A stretch of 23,245 bases of DNA from Phycisphaerales bacterium (GTDB lineage: Bacteria; Planctomycetota; Phycisphaerae; Sedimentisphaerales; Anaerohalosphaeraceae): the NCBI GenBank assembly GCA_011055475.1, contig DSDH01000123.1, positions 1-23,245 on the forward strand, read 5' to 3'. The notes under the pieces are model-generated. The model did not search any database. It was not told the DNA's origin and was given only the letters and a program-made list of their open reading frames with translations. Positions 1-8,410 of the stretch are shown here, piece after piece (the stretch's first letter is position 1; each line of letters starts with the position of its first letter). A program made the position numbers and the translations under genes.

Positions 1-1
1 G

Positions 2-409
2 GAGCCGGTACCTTGGCAGTTTACCGAGGGCATCAAGTATAGTTTCCCGCCGGAGACGGTGATTCCGGCGCGGGGGTATCTGATCGTGGCCGAGAACCCG
101 GCGGCGTTCAACGCCTGGTATGGCCCGGTGGGTGTGCCGGTGCTGGGGCCGTTCGAGGGCGGTACGAAGCTGAGCAACGATGGCGAGCGGGTGACGCTCT
201 CGTATCCCGGGGACCAGGAATGGGGCCGGGAGCGGTACTGGATCCGCGTGGACTCGGTGGAGTACAACGACGCGGCGCCCTGGCCGACCGCGGCGGACGG
301 CACGGGGGCAAGCTTGCAGCATCGGCACCCGGACGGCCCGACGCCGGCGGACTTCTACGGCAACGACCCGGCCAACTGGATCGCCGCCGACCCCACCCCG
401 GGCGGATAG
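2..409 (+). CDS. Lamin-tail-domain (LTD) protein, C-terminal end only
   Basis: The reading frame is open from the left edge (frame of base 2) to TAG at 407-409, giving the last 135 residues of a protein that starts outside the window. The GTG at 59 is internal and is not a real start. The visible part fits a bacterial lamin-tail (LTD) beta-sandwich: PWQFTEGIKYSFP, then a TVIPARGYLIVAENP strand pair, then a KLSNDGERVTLSY strand. It ends in the segment ADGTGASLQHRHP...YGNDPANWIAADPTPG, which I associate with planctomycete LTD proteins. Such domains usually sit in large secreted or surface proteins and are thought to bind DNA, membrane or protein, but no activity can be assigned here. No dockerin, PEP-CTERM or membrane anchor follows; the protein simply stops. 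It converges on the next gene with 28 bp between stop codons and no clear terminator hairpin. Confidence 0.75.
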   Translation, partial: EPVPWQFTEGIKYSFPPETVIPARGYLIVAENPAAFNAWYGPVGVPVLGPFEGGTKLSNDGERVTLSYPGDQEWGRERYWIRVDSVEYNDAAPWPTAADGTGASLQHRHPDGPTPADFYGNDPANWIAADPTPGG

Positions 410-437
410 ACACTACCGGAAGCTCTTTCGTACGCCG

Positions 438-2441
438 TCAATCAGTCGTGTTGCAGGGCCTTACCGTCCAGTCCATTAGCGCGGGCGTGGAGGGTTTCTT
501 CCACACCGTGCATACCGGCGCCTTGCGGTTCCAGACTTTCGGATCAAGCGAATCGACCGCATACCGACGAGCGCCGGTGTCCTTGTGAATGTACTCAAAC
601 AGCCGGGCCCGCAGGGGGTCATCGTCCTGGATATCCTCGTCGGCCGGTTGTGCCAGAAAAAACGCATCCGTCGCGTTGGCTTCTTTCCGGGCGGTGAGGG
701 TTGTCGAAACGCCTTCCCACTTCGCACATACCGGGACCAGTCCTTCGACGTCACGCTCCGGGCCCACGGCGTAGAAGGCTACACGGATCGGCGTGGCTTC
801 GCCTTGGTTGCGCCATTGAGCCCCTGTGAAATAATGAAACCCCTGGTCCGGTGAACCTGACTCGTAGACCGGCGAGGGCAGGGTCAATCGCTCATCGCCC
901 AAGTCCAGCCGATACATGATCTGGTTATAGTCGTAACGGGGCGTCGGGCCTTTGGCCTCTGAGAAGGTGTGGCTGTAAGTCCCCTCGAAGTACACGATAC
1001 GCCCGTCCTGTTGATCGAAATAGGGGTGGTGCTTCGGGTTATAAAACGTGTAGTGGTCATGCGTGACGATCTTCCGGCCATAGGCCCAGGGCCCGACGGG
1101 GGTGTCGGTCTCGGCATACCAGACCTCGCCGAGGAACGATGTATCCCCGCCCTGCTGAACGGCGATCATGATCCACCGGCGGCGATAAGCGTTCCAAAAG
1201 ACCGAGCCGTTGTGCGGGACGACCGCGGAGCCGCTCTCCACGTCGATCAGATGCGTTTCGCGATCCTTCTCGTCTTTCAGGGCCTTCATGAGCCCATCCC
1301 GGTCGCCGTTCCATTGCTTGATGAGGTCGCGCGACGCGACCCACCGCGGCCGCACATCACCGGCGGCCGTCCCTTGGGCTTGAGCGGTATCGGGGTCCGA
1401 CAGGGCCGTTAGGACCTCATACGCGCCGGGGTCGATGGCCGCCTCCCACGCGGCGCGGACGCGCATCCGCACGGCCAATGGAAACGGCGTGGCGAAATAC
1501 CAATAGCGATCATCCGCCTGCCGTACACTGAACGGATGCCCCGAGGCCGGGTACAGCAACCAATAGTCGTCCCCGCGGACCTTCCGGATGAACTGTTGTT
1601 TGTCGTCGTCAAACACCATCAGGCCGCGCTCGGCCGCCTCGCCCAGGCTCTTCATCCGCGCATACGTGGCCAGCATCCGCTCGGTCCCCTCAGGGCCCGG
1701 AACGGTGAACAGTCCATCGAGCCAGACCATCCCCGGCTCGGGCAGAGGAGCCATGCGCCGACTGAAACCCGCGGCATCGGTGAAATACTCCAGGTCCACC
1801 CCCACCGACGGGTCGAGCCCGTCCTGGTTGGGCAACCGGGAAACAGCACCGGCCATGGCGAAATGCCCCAGCGGATAGGAAGGCCTGCCCGTGTCGCCCC
1901 AGAACCAATACAGCCGGCCTCGGTACCAGCAGTTTTGGACCGAGTCCTGTCCCATGACCTGGCCGTTGAGCACGGGTTCGGCGAGGGGCGTCTCCAACCC
2001 CAGCACCACCGAATCACGGTAGATGCCTTGACCCGTAAGACGGTAGAGCCGCTCGGCGATGTTCACTCGGTCGACGTGAATGGTCGCCGATGCGCCCGGT
2101 GTCGTGCGCAGCCGCACCCCACGAAAGCCGAATCCATCCTTTGGATACGTATAGCCGTGTCCGGCCACCTCAAAGAAGACCTCGCGGTCCATCAGGCCCG
2201 GCTCATGGAAGGCGATCACGCCTGCGCTGTCGGTGACGTGCGCGATGTGATTGGTGGTCGTCAGGCGGATCAGCGGCACGCCACGGCCCGTGGCGCGGTC
2301 ACAGACCCGGATCTGGAAAAACCGCTCTTGAGGTGTGGGGGCAACCGGCGCCGCCCAGGTCGGCACCGCGGCAACACCCATGATGAATCCCAGGATACCC
2401 CATGCCACGCGATGCGTGCACGGGCCGACTGCATGAACCAT
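438..2441 (-). CDS. Secreted propeller-like protein of unknown function (DUF4185-like)
   Basis: The product has 667 residues. I chose ATG at 2441 because AAGGAG lies 7-8 bases before it and the protein then opens with a clean signal peptide (WGILGFIMGVAAVPTWAA, about residues 13-31). An in-frame ATG at 2459 is preceded only by a run of G. Residues about 40-125 look like a small beta-sandwich (carboxypeptidase-regulatory-like: ATGRGVPLIRL, DSAGVIAFHEPG). From about 160 on there are aromatic-rich repeats with GQDSVQNCWYRGRLYWFWGDT (first 20 residues of a motif at 164-184), the FGDT-type signature of DUF4185/glycosidase-like five-bladed propellers. No catalytic acids can be named with confidence. 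It lies 54 bp after the exporter permease on the same strand and is probably the last gene of the exporter operon. It may be a cargo, a sensor or an unrelated passenger; the specific function is unknown. Confidence 0.7.
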   Translation of the reverse strand: MVHAVGPCTHRVAWGILGFIMGVAAVPTWAAPVAPTPQERFFQIRVCDRATGRGVPLIRLTTTNHIAHVTDSAGVIAFHEPGLMDREVFFEVAGHGYTYPKDGFGFRGVRLRTTPGASATIHVDRVNIAERLYRLTGQGIYRDSVVLGLETPLAEPVLNGQVMGQDSVQNCWYRGRLYWFWGDTGRPSYPLGHFAMAGAVSRLPNQDGLDPSVGVDLEYFTDAAGFSRRMAPLPEPGMVWLDGLFTVPGPEGTERMLATYARMKSLGEAAERGLMVFDDDKQQFIRKVRGDDYWLLYPASGHPFSVRQADDRYWYFATPFPLAVRMRVRAAWEAAIDPGAYEVLTALSDPDTAQAQGTAAGDVRPRWVASRDLIKQWNGDRDGLMKALKDEKDRETHLIDVESGSAVVPHNGSVFWNAYRRRWIMIAVQQGGDTSFLGEVWYAETDTPVGPWAYGRKIVTHDHYTFYNPKHHPYFDQQDGRIVYFEGTYSHTFSEAKGPTPRYDYNQIMYRLDLGDERLTLPSPVYESGSPDQGFHYFTGAQWRNQGEATPIRVAFYAVGPERDVEGLVPVCAKWEGVSTTLTARKEANATDAFFLAQPADEDIQDDDPLRARLFEYIHKDTGARRYAVDSLDPKVWNRKAPVCTVWKKPSTPALMDWTVRPCNTTD

Positions 2442-2495
2442 AACCGCGCTCCTTTCCATCCCCCCCGTTCCAACGCGTCGGACCGTCTGGGCGGC

Positions 2496-3764
2496 CTATT
2501 CGTGGCGCAGGGCCACGATGGGATCGACCTGCGCGGCGCGGACCGCCGGATACAGGCCGAAGACCACGCCGATGGCGATGCTGATGCCCACACTGAGCAC
2601 CACGCTCTTGAGCGTCACGATCGTCGGCATGCCCGCGATCTGCGTGATGATCCAGGGAATCAACAGGCCCACGCCGATGCCGATCAGCCCACCCAGCGTC
2701 GAGAGCACCACCGTCTCGATAAGGAACTGGCTGATGATCTGCCGCTGCTTGGCGCCAATGGCGCGGCGGATGCCGATCTCGCGGGTCCGCTCGGTCACGC
2801 TGGCCAGCATGATGTTCATGATGCCGATGCCGCCGACCAACAGGCTGATACACGCGATCGAGCCCAGCACGATATTGAACGTGCGTTTGGTAGCCTCGGC
2901 CTGTCGCAGCAGGGCCAACGGCACGCTCATGCGGTAGTCTTCCTTCTTGTGAAACCGCTTGAGCATGGCCTGGATGCCGGTGGCCGTGACTTCGACGTTC
3001 TCCATGTCGTCGACCTCGACAATCATCTGATGGAGCTCAACCATTTCCCGCTCAAAGGAGCCGGCGCTGCGGCGGGTGTTGATGTCGCCGAAACGCTCGC
3101 GGGCGACCTCGATGGGGATATAGGCATCGGTGCGCTCGTCGGGCATTTGAATGTTCCCGGCCATGCCCTCCTCGCTGCGAACGATACCGACGATTTCGAA
3201 GTATTCGCTGCCGACGCGGAGCGTCTGACCGATGGTGTTCTCCGTCGCCAGCAATCGCCGGGCGCCGTACTCGGTGAGCACCACCACACCGGCGAGGTTT
3301 CGCACGTCATCCGGAAGAAGCACCCGTCCGGCGATGACGTCTCGCTGCACCAGATCGAACCACGCCGGCGTCGTGCCCACGACGCGCAGCTCCTCGACCC
3401 GCTCCCCCAGACGAGCGTCCTTGCGGACGACCTTGGCGGGCACCACCTGCTTGACGTGCTCCAGCGCCTCGGTGATCCGCATCGCATCGTCGTAGGTCAG
3501 GCCATAGACGCTCATGTGCGAACGCGTGGTGCTCTGTCCGACCTCCTCGACGCTCTTGATCGAATGGAGAATGATGTTGTTGCTGCCGACCTTTCGAATC
3601 TGGTCGAGGGCCTCCTTGCTGGCCCCTTCGCCGACCGACAGCATCGCCACGACCGATCCGACGCCGAAGACCACACCCAGTGTGGTCAGAAACGACCGCA
3701 GCTTGTGCAGCAGCAGGTTCTCCACACCCAGCATGATGTTCCGGAGGATTCGTACTTGCTGCAT
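2496..3764 (-). CDS. MacB/FtsX-type ABC transporter permease
   Basis: This 422-residue inner-membrane permease belongs to the MacB/LolCE/FtsX family. It has one N-terminal helix (about 24-45, in SFLTTLGVVFGVGSVVAML), a large periplasmic MacB_PCD domain (about 50-290), and three C-terminal helices. The family hallmarks LLVGGIGIMNIMLASVTERT, REIGIRRAIGAK and the final PAVRAAQVDPIVAL are present. The start is the ATG at 3764, which shares its A with the TGA stop of the ATPase gene (TGATG), so the two are translationally coupled; an open frame extending to 3824 lies inside the ATPase gene. In E. coli MacB the ATPase and permease are one chain, whereas here they are separate. Such mechanotransmission pumps move substrates from the periplasm through TolC. 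The substrate cannot be read from sequence; a macrolide, peptide, siderophore or lipid are all possible. Confidence 0.92.
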   Translation of the reverse strand: MQQVRILRNIMLGVENLLLHKLRSFLTTLGVVFGVGSVVAMLSVGEGASKEALDQIRKVGSNNIILHSIKSVEEVGQSTTRSHMSVYGLTYDDAMRITEALEHVKQVVPAKVVRKDARLGERVEELRVVGTTPAWFDLVQRDVIAGRVLLPDDVRNLAGVVVLTEYGARRLLATENTIGQTLRVGSEYFEIVGIVRSEEGMAGNIQMPDERTDAYIPIEVARERFGDINTRRSAGSFEREMVELHQMIVEVDDMENVEVTATGIQAMLKRFHKKEDYRMSVPLALLRQAEATKRTFNIVLGSIACISLLVGGIGIMNIMLASVTERTREIGIRRAIGAKQRQIISQFLIETVVLSTLGGLIGIGVGLLIPWIITQIAGMPTIVTLKSVVLSVGISIAIGVVFGLYPAVRAAQVDPIVALRHE

Positions 3765-4468
3765 CAGTCTTCCTCGATCCGCTCGATATGACCGTCGAGC
3801 ATGTGTAAACGCTTGGGCGCCCACTGGGCGATCTTGGGGTCATGGGTGACCATGATGATGGTCTTCCCTTGGGCGTTCAATTCCTTCAGGAGCTCCAGGA
3901 TTTGAATCCCGGTGGCCGTGTCGAGGTTGCCGGTCGGCTCATCGGCCAGGAGAATCCGCGGGTCGTTGGCCAGGGCACGCGCGATGGCGACCCGCTGCAT
4001 CTGGCCGCCGCTCAGTTCGGTCGGGGTATGATTGAGCCGGTCGCCCAAGCCCACGCGTTCGGCCAGCTCGATGGCGCGGGCGGCGCTGCGATGCGCCTCC
4101 CATCCGAGGTAATAAAGCGGCAACTCGATGTTTCGCCGTACTGTCAACTGGGCCAGCAGATTAAAACTCTGAAACACGAACCCCAAATGCCGCAGGCGCA
4201 TCTCGCTCAGGGCGTCGTCGTTGAGTGTGCTGACGTCCTGGCCTTCGAGGATGTAGCGGCCTGACGTGATCCGGTCCAGGCAACCGAGAATGTTGAGCAT
4301 GGTGCTCTTGCCCGAGCCGCTGGGGCCCATGATGGCCCAGAACTCGCCGCTGCCGAACACGGTGCTCACGTCGGCCAGGGCGTGGACCTGTTCGGTGCCC
4401 ATCTGGTAGGTCTTGCGGACCTCTTCCAGGCGGATCACTTGGCCATTCTGTTGTGCACCGGCGACCAT
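3764..4468 (-). CDS. MacB/LolD-type ABC transporter ATPase
   Basis: This 234-residue nucleotide-binding subunit powers the neighbouring permease. All the ABC motifs are intact: Walker A GPSGSGKST (48-56), Q-loop Q100 in GFVFQSFNL, signature LSGGQ (152-156), Walker B ILLADEPTGNLD with catalytic E177, and H-loop H209. The DEPTGNLD extension and overall length match the LolD/MacB/FtsE subfamily. I chose ATG 4468 because AAGGAG lies 9-10 bases upstream and the chain then has the usual length. A longer open frame to 4846 only overlaps the end of the adaptor gene. The gene follows the adaptor by 40 bp and overlaps the permease start by one base, giving an adaptor-ATPase-permease operon. Confidence 0.94.
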   Translation of the reverse strand: MVAGAQQNGQVIRLEEVRKTYQMGTEQVHALADVSTVFGSGEFWAIMGPSGSGKSTMLNILGCLDRITSGRYILEGQDVSTLNDDALSEMRLRHLGFVFQSFNLLAQLTVRRNIELPLYYLGWEAHRSAARAIELAERVGLGDRLNHTPTELSGGQMQRVAIARALANDPRILLADEPTGNLDTATGIQILELLKELNAQGKTIIMVTHDPKIAQWAPKRLHMLDGHIERIEED

Positions 4469-4508
4469 ATCGGAAGGCTCCTTGCGATTCGGGCTGTCTC
4501 GATCCAGC

Positions 4509-6344
4509 TCACGGATTACGGGGAGGGTTTTGCGTGCCCGCACCCTCCCGGGTCGCCGGTGTCGTCGTATCGCCGGTCGCCGAACGCCGGGCGGGAGGAG
4601 CCGTCCCCTCGCCGCCCCGTTCGGGACGTTGTCGTTGTCCACTGGGACCGCCCGAGCCCGGTTGCCTCGGCGGTCGTTGGCCCGGCTGGAACCCCTCAGG
4701 CCGACCTTGCGTGCCATCGGTGCCGGGAATTCGGGGCGGTTGGCCTTGCCTTTCAGGCTCTGCGGAACCACCGGGACCCAGGTTGGGCGGGCTTTGACGC
4801 TCAGTCTCCTGCTCCGACCCGGGAAACACCTGCTCTTCAGGCACATCGGGCCGTCGTTGCTGTCGAGCCTCGGTATGTTCCAGCGGTGGATTCAGGACAA
4901 CCTTCTCGCCTTCACTCAGACCGCTGACGATGTGCACCATGCGGTTGTTGTCTAACCCGATCTCTACCGGTCGCATCTTCATCTCTCTGCCTTCGAGAAC
5001 GTAGACAACGGGCTGATTGCCCTTCCGGACGACCGCCTGAACCGGTACGTAGAGCACGTCGTCATACTCCTCGATGATGACCCGAGCCCGGCAACTCATG
5101 CCCGTGCGAAGGTCGTCGCCGTTGCCGTCAAGCTCGACTTCGGTATTGTAAACCTTCAGATCGGGGTTGAGCCACGCCATCGTGGCATCCGGCAACAAGG
5201 CAATCTTGGTGACGCGCCCGGTGAACGTGCGATTCTTGACCGAATCGACGGTAATGATCGCCGGCAGGCCCTCGCGGACCTTGTCCAGACTGGATTCGTG
5301 GATCTTGACCTCGGCCTTGACCTTCTTGCTGGTGGGCAGGTGGATCAGTTCCTGACGCTCATAGACCTCCTGCCCCACGTCGAGCGGCTCCTGGTTGCCG
5401 CGCCATCCGCCGCCGCGGTTACTGGTCGCATAAACCACGATCCCATCGGCCGGGGCGTAAATCTTGGTGTTTTTGATGTTTTGCTGTATTTTGGCCAGCA
5501 GCGTCTTCTGGCGCTCGAGCCTCTCTTCGGCCGCCAGTAACTCTGCCTTCAGAAGGATGACATCGGCCCGGGCCTTCCGCTTGGTCCGCTCCAGGGCCAT
5601 CTCGGCCTGCTTGACGTCGCTTTCGAGCTGGGCCAATTGCCGCTTGTACGTCCAGTCCTGCAGCAACTTGAGGTTGTTCTTGGCCAACGTCACGTCCATT
5701 TCCGCCCGTCGCCAGGCCAACTCATCGGCCTTGAGCTCGGTCTCGGAGATGTACTTCTCCTCATAGAGGCGGCGGGACCATTCATACTTGTCCTTGGCCT
5801 GCTGGGCGGCCTCCTCCTTGACCGCAATCTGGCTTTGGGCATCGGTCAACTGCGTCTCGTACTCGCCCTCCTCGGCAATGTACTTCTCCAGATCCTGCCT
5901 GGCAAACCGCAGCGTCAGTTCGGCCAGATCAATGTCGGCCTGGGCCTGGTTCTCGCCGACGGCCAGATTCTCCTGGGCGCTGACATACGCCGTCTCGGCG
6001 CTGCGGACGGCGATCTCCTGGTTGACGAGCTGATCCTGAAGACTGCTCGAGTCCAGTTCGACCAACAGATCGCCTTTTTTGACGGCCTTGCCTTCCTCAA
6101 CCAATGAAATGATCGTCGTGCGGCCTTCCACATCGTTCTTAATGACGATCATGTCCTGGGCCTTGAGCGTACCCGACACGTCGATGCCGATCGTCAACGG
6201 ACCTCGTGCCACGGCGAACGTGGGGATATTGGGATCGGCGCCGACGGCCTCGGCCCCCCAAAAGACCACCACGCCGATAGCCACGAGAACCAACACGACG
6301 GCGGCCACCGCCACGCCCAACCATTTTCGATTTCTAGGTGCCAT
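4509..6344 (-). CDS. HlyD/MacA-type membrane fusion protein with disordered C-terminal tail
   Basis: This 611-residue periplasmic adaptor bridges the MacB-type pump and the TolC-like channel. It has an N-terminal membrane helix (about 8-30), biotinyl-lipoyl halves around 66-97 (GKAVKKGDLLVELDSS) and 291-330 (APADGIVVYATS), and a very long alpha-helical hairpin between them (about 98-290, rich in E, A, K and Q). Beta-barrel and membrane-proximal domains follow to about 485. The ATG at 6344 overlaps the end of the TolC-like gene by 11 bases; its AAGGA ribosome site lies within the last TolC codons, so translation is probably coupled. Unusually, residues 486-611 form a 126-residue low-complexity tail rich in P, G, R, Q and E with no hydrophobic core. 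MacA-type adaptors normally end near 370-400 residues, so both the long hairpin and the tail make this one large. Confidence 0.93.
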   Translation of the reverse strand: MAPRNRKWLGVAVAAVVLVLVAIGVVVFWGAEAVGADPNIPTFAVARGPLTIGIDVSGTLKAQDMIVIKNDVEGRTTIISLVEEGKAVKKGDLLVELDSSSLQDQLVNQEIAVRSAETAYVSAQENLAVGENQAQADIDLAELTLRFARQDLEKYIAEEGEYETQLTDAQSQIAVKEEAAQQAKDKYEWSRRLYEEKYISETELKADELAWRRAEMDVTLAKNNLKLLQDWTYKRQLAQLESDVKQAEMALERTKRKARADVILLKAELLAAEERLERQKTLLAKIQQNIKNTKIYAPADGIVVYATSNRGGGWRGNQEPLDVGQEVYERQELIHLPTSKKVKAEVKIHESSLDKVREGLPAIITVDSVKNRTFTGRVTKIALLPDATMAWLNPDLKVYNTEVELDGNGDDLRTGMSCRARVIIEEYDDVLYVPVQAVVRKGNQPVVYVLEGREMKMRPVEIGLDNNRMVHIVSGLSEGEKVVLNPPLEHTEARQQRRPDVPEEQVFPGSEQETERQSPPNLGPGGSAEPERQGQPPRIPGTDGTQGRPEGFQPGQRPPRQPGSGGPSGQRQRPERGGEGTAPPARRSATGDTTTPATREGAGTQNPPRNP

Positions 6345-8223
6345 CGTTGTATTCCTTTGGATTGAATTCCCGCCAGAGTCCCTTCTCGTCCACCTGCAGC
6401 AGTCCCATGTCGCGTTGCAGCTCCAGCTCGGCGACACGGTAGTTCACAATGGCGCTGGTCAGTGCATCCTGAGCTCCCAACAGCGCCGATTGCGCTTCGA
6501 GCAGGTCACGAATCTGGGCCTCGCCGGCCTCTAAAAACATATTCACGCTGCGGACACGCTTCTCGGCCACCTGCACGCCCTTGGCGTTGATCTGCACGCT
6601 CTCGCGCAGTGACAGGAGGCTCCGCAGCCGATTCCGAACGCTCAGCTTGATCTGGTCCTCGAGGGCCTGCACCTCCCGCACGGATCGCTCAAGGGCGATC
6701 AGGCTCTCACGATAGGCCCGGCGCTCGGCGGTGCGTTCGATCGGCAGATCCAGCGTTAACAGAGCCCTCCACGTAGCGCGATCCAGCCGCAATTGGGCAT
6801 CATCGGCCGTCGCGCCGAGACCGCTGCGACGTCCCCCCGAATCGACCGAGCCGAACAGCGTCAACTCGGCCCCGAGCGCATCGGCGGCGATGACCACCTG
6901 GCGCTGGGCGTCGAAGACCCGCTCCTGGGCCTCCCGCAGATCGGGCCGATTCGCAAACGCCAGCCGCACCGCGTGATCGGGGTCGATCTCGTATCGCCCC
7001 GCGTTGGCCATGTCGGGCGGCGGAACCTCGATCACCGCATCGGCCGGAACCACCTCGTTGGGGTCCCGCGGCGGCTCGGTCAGGTCGATCATCGCCGCCG
7101 ACATCTCGGCGGTCAGATTACCCAGTTCGCCGCGGTCCAGTTCAATCCGCGCATCCACCGGCAGGCCGAGCAGTTCCTTGAACCCGTCCAGCGCGCCCTC
7201 GTAGTTCTGCACGGCCCGGATCCATCGCTGCCGCGCGTCGAGTTCGGCCTGCACGGCCTGGTCGACTTCGATCTCGCGCAGTCTCGCCGCGTCCGCCAGA
7301 CGGCGACTCCGGCGGGCCGACAGGATGTTACGCTGGTAGTTGGCCTCGGCATTGTCCACCTGATCCTGCTGGGCCAGCACCGACAGATACTCGCGTGCCA
7401 CGTTGACTGCAAAGGTCTTCTTGTACTGCTCAAACTGCCACAGGGCATACAGGACGTCCCGCTCGGCCTGGGTGAGTGCCTCCCGCTGGATATGCCGCCC
7501 GGAACCGGCCAGCAGCGGGATGGTCACCGACGCGTCTCCGCCGATGCCCAGGGCCGAGGCCCCGCCCGTCAACAGATTCGCCAGGTCGATCGCCAGTTGC
7601 GCCGTCAGGGTCGTGCCGTCTTCCAGCACCCGCGACCAGCCGGAGGCGCTTGTCTGCGTGGCACCGGCGGCCGTCTCACCGCTGGTGGTATCCGCGTCCA
7701 GGATACTCTGAATTCGCTGACTGAAGATGTCGCGAAACTCGTTTCGCGCCAGGTCCAGCGACAGCGCCGTACGAAAGACGGATTCTTTCTGGAGCTGATA
7801 CGCCAGGCTGTTACGGGCGCCGATCTGAAGGGCCTCAACAAGGGTGATCTTGACCGGCCCGTCCTCCGGGAGCACGGCGACCGGGTCGAGCGTGATCTCG
7901 GCCTGGTACGTGTCATCCGGCCAGTGGTCGATCACCTCCAGCCGGTCGGTCCCCAGTGACCACGGTCCGCTCATCGTCAAATCCTGTCCTTCCAACAGCC
8001 GCCGACGCAGGATCGTGCTGGGCCGTTCGATGGTGAACGGCTCGACCCGCCCCAGCGCCTGATCCTGCCGCTCAGCGACGATCTCATAGGCGACCTCGTC
8101 GGCCTCGCGATGGTAGTCCGTCGGTGTTCGGCAGCCCGCCAGCGTCAGGAGCGTCACAGCCAGGCAAAAAACCATCGCCGGGCCGGTGCGGGCCGCCTTT
8201 CCTCGATGCAGCTTATACGCCAT
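6334..8223 (-). CDS. TolC-like outer-membrane efflux lipoprotein
   Basis: This 629-residue outer-membrane channel of the OEP/TolC family exports what the MacB-type pump delivers. ATG 8223 gives a lipoprotein signal peptide with lipobox LAGC, so C31 is the lipidated cysteine, as in OprM/CusC-type channels. An open frame to 8325 would bury the signal and cross the promoter. Two OEP repeats follow: the first around 90-330 (VKITLVEALQIGARNSLAYQ, then a long AREYLSVLAQQDQVDNAE helix) and the second around 390-615 (AVRLAFANRPDLREAQE, then helices ending ALTSAIVNYRVAELELQRD). It is longer than E. coli TolC because of an extra N-terminal periplasmic segment of about 60 residues. It is the first gene of the operon, 43 nt downstream of the predicted transcription start, with a modest AGGGA ribosome site. 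Confidence 0.92.
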   Translation of the reverse strand: MAYKLHRGKAARTGPAMVFCLAVTLLTLAGCRTPTDYHREADEVAYEIVAERQDQALGRVEPFTIERPSTILRRRLLEGQDLTMSGPWSLGTDRLEVIDHWPDDTYQAEITLDPVAVLPEDGPVKITLVEALQIGARNSLAYQLQKESVFRTALSLDLARNEFRDIFSQRIQSILDADTTSGETAAGATQTSASGWSRVLEDGTTLTAQLAIDLANLLTGGASALGIGGDASVTIPLLAGSGRHIQREALTQAERDVLYALWQFEQYKKTFAVNVAREYLSVLAQQDQVDNAEANYQRNILSARRSRRLADAARLREIEVDQAVQAELDARQRWIRAVQNYEGALDGFKELLGLPVDARIELDRGELGNLTAEMSAAMIDLTEPPRDPNEVVPADAVIEVPPPDMANAGRYEIDPDHAVRLAFANRPDLREAQERVFDAQRQVVIAADALGAELTLFGSVDSGGRRSGLGATADDAQLRLDRATWRALLTLDLPIERTAERRAYRESLIALERSVREVQALEDQIKLSVRNRLRSLLSLRESVQINAKGVQVAEKRVRSVNMFLEAGEAQIRDLLEAQSALLGAQDALTSAIVNYRVAELELQRDMGLLQVDEKGLWREFNPKEYNDGT

Positions 8224-8248
8224 CGGCAGAATCCCTGTTTGTTTCGAA

Positions 8249-8267
8249 TCGGGGACAGTTCCCGAAC
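8249..8267. promoter_or_regulatory. Palindrome at the efflux operon start site (possible operator)
   Basis: GTTCCCGAAC (8258-8267) is a perfect 4+4 dyad around CC, 5 bp downstream of the -10 and covering the expected transcription start. The overlapping TCGGG-GACAGTT-CCCGA (8249-8265) can form a 5 bp hairpin at the very 5' end of the mRNA. The position suits a repressor operator or a 5'-stabilising hairpin. The protein that would bind is not in the window. Confidence 0.3.
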
Positions 8268-8272
8268 ACTCC

Positions 8273-8301
8273 AGTCTATCACGTCGCGTCCGCGGGTTCA
8301 A
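8273..8301 (-). promoter_or_regulatory. Sigma70-type promoter of the efflux operon
   Basis: Read on the minus strand, TTGAAC (8296-8301) is followed by 17 bases and then TAGACT (8273-8278), with TG one base before the -10 (extended -10, TGATAGACT). It lies in the 187 bp non-coding gap before the TolC-like gene and would start transcription near 8266. No competing match of this quality lies in the gap. Confidence 0.6.
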
Positions 8302-8410
8302 TCGCGTCGGGTGCCGTGGCGACACCGCCCCCTCTTAGGCTGTGTCCGTTCGGGACTGATGGTAACCACCTCATCGGCCGGTTTCGCCATGATTTGAGGA
8401 TCCGAGGCCC

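Noticed and set aside
1536..3791. A 751-codon open frame on the plus strand
   Set aside because: It runs antisense through the secreted protein and the permease, both of which have clear motifs and starts. Its translation is rich in H, D, R and Q with no domain, as expected for an antisense shadow in GC-rich DNA.
8249..8265. REP-like GGGGACAGTTCCC element
   Set aside because: Similar GGGACAGT-type words occur in REP elements of some genomes, but only one copy is seen here and no transposase is nearby, so I list it as a possible operator/hairpin instead.
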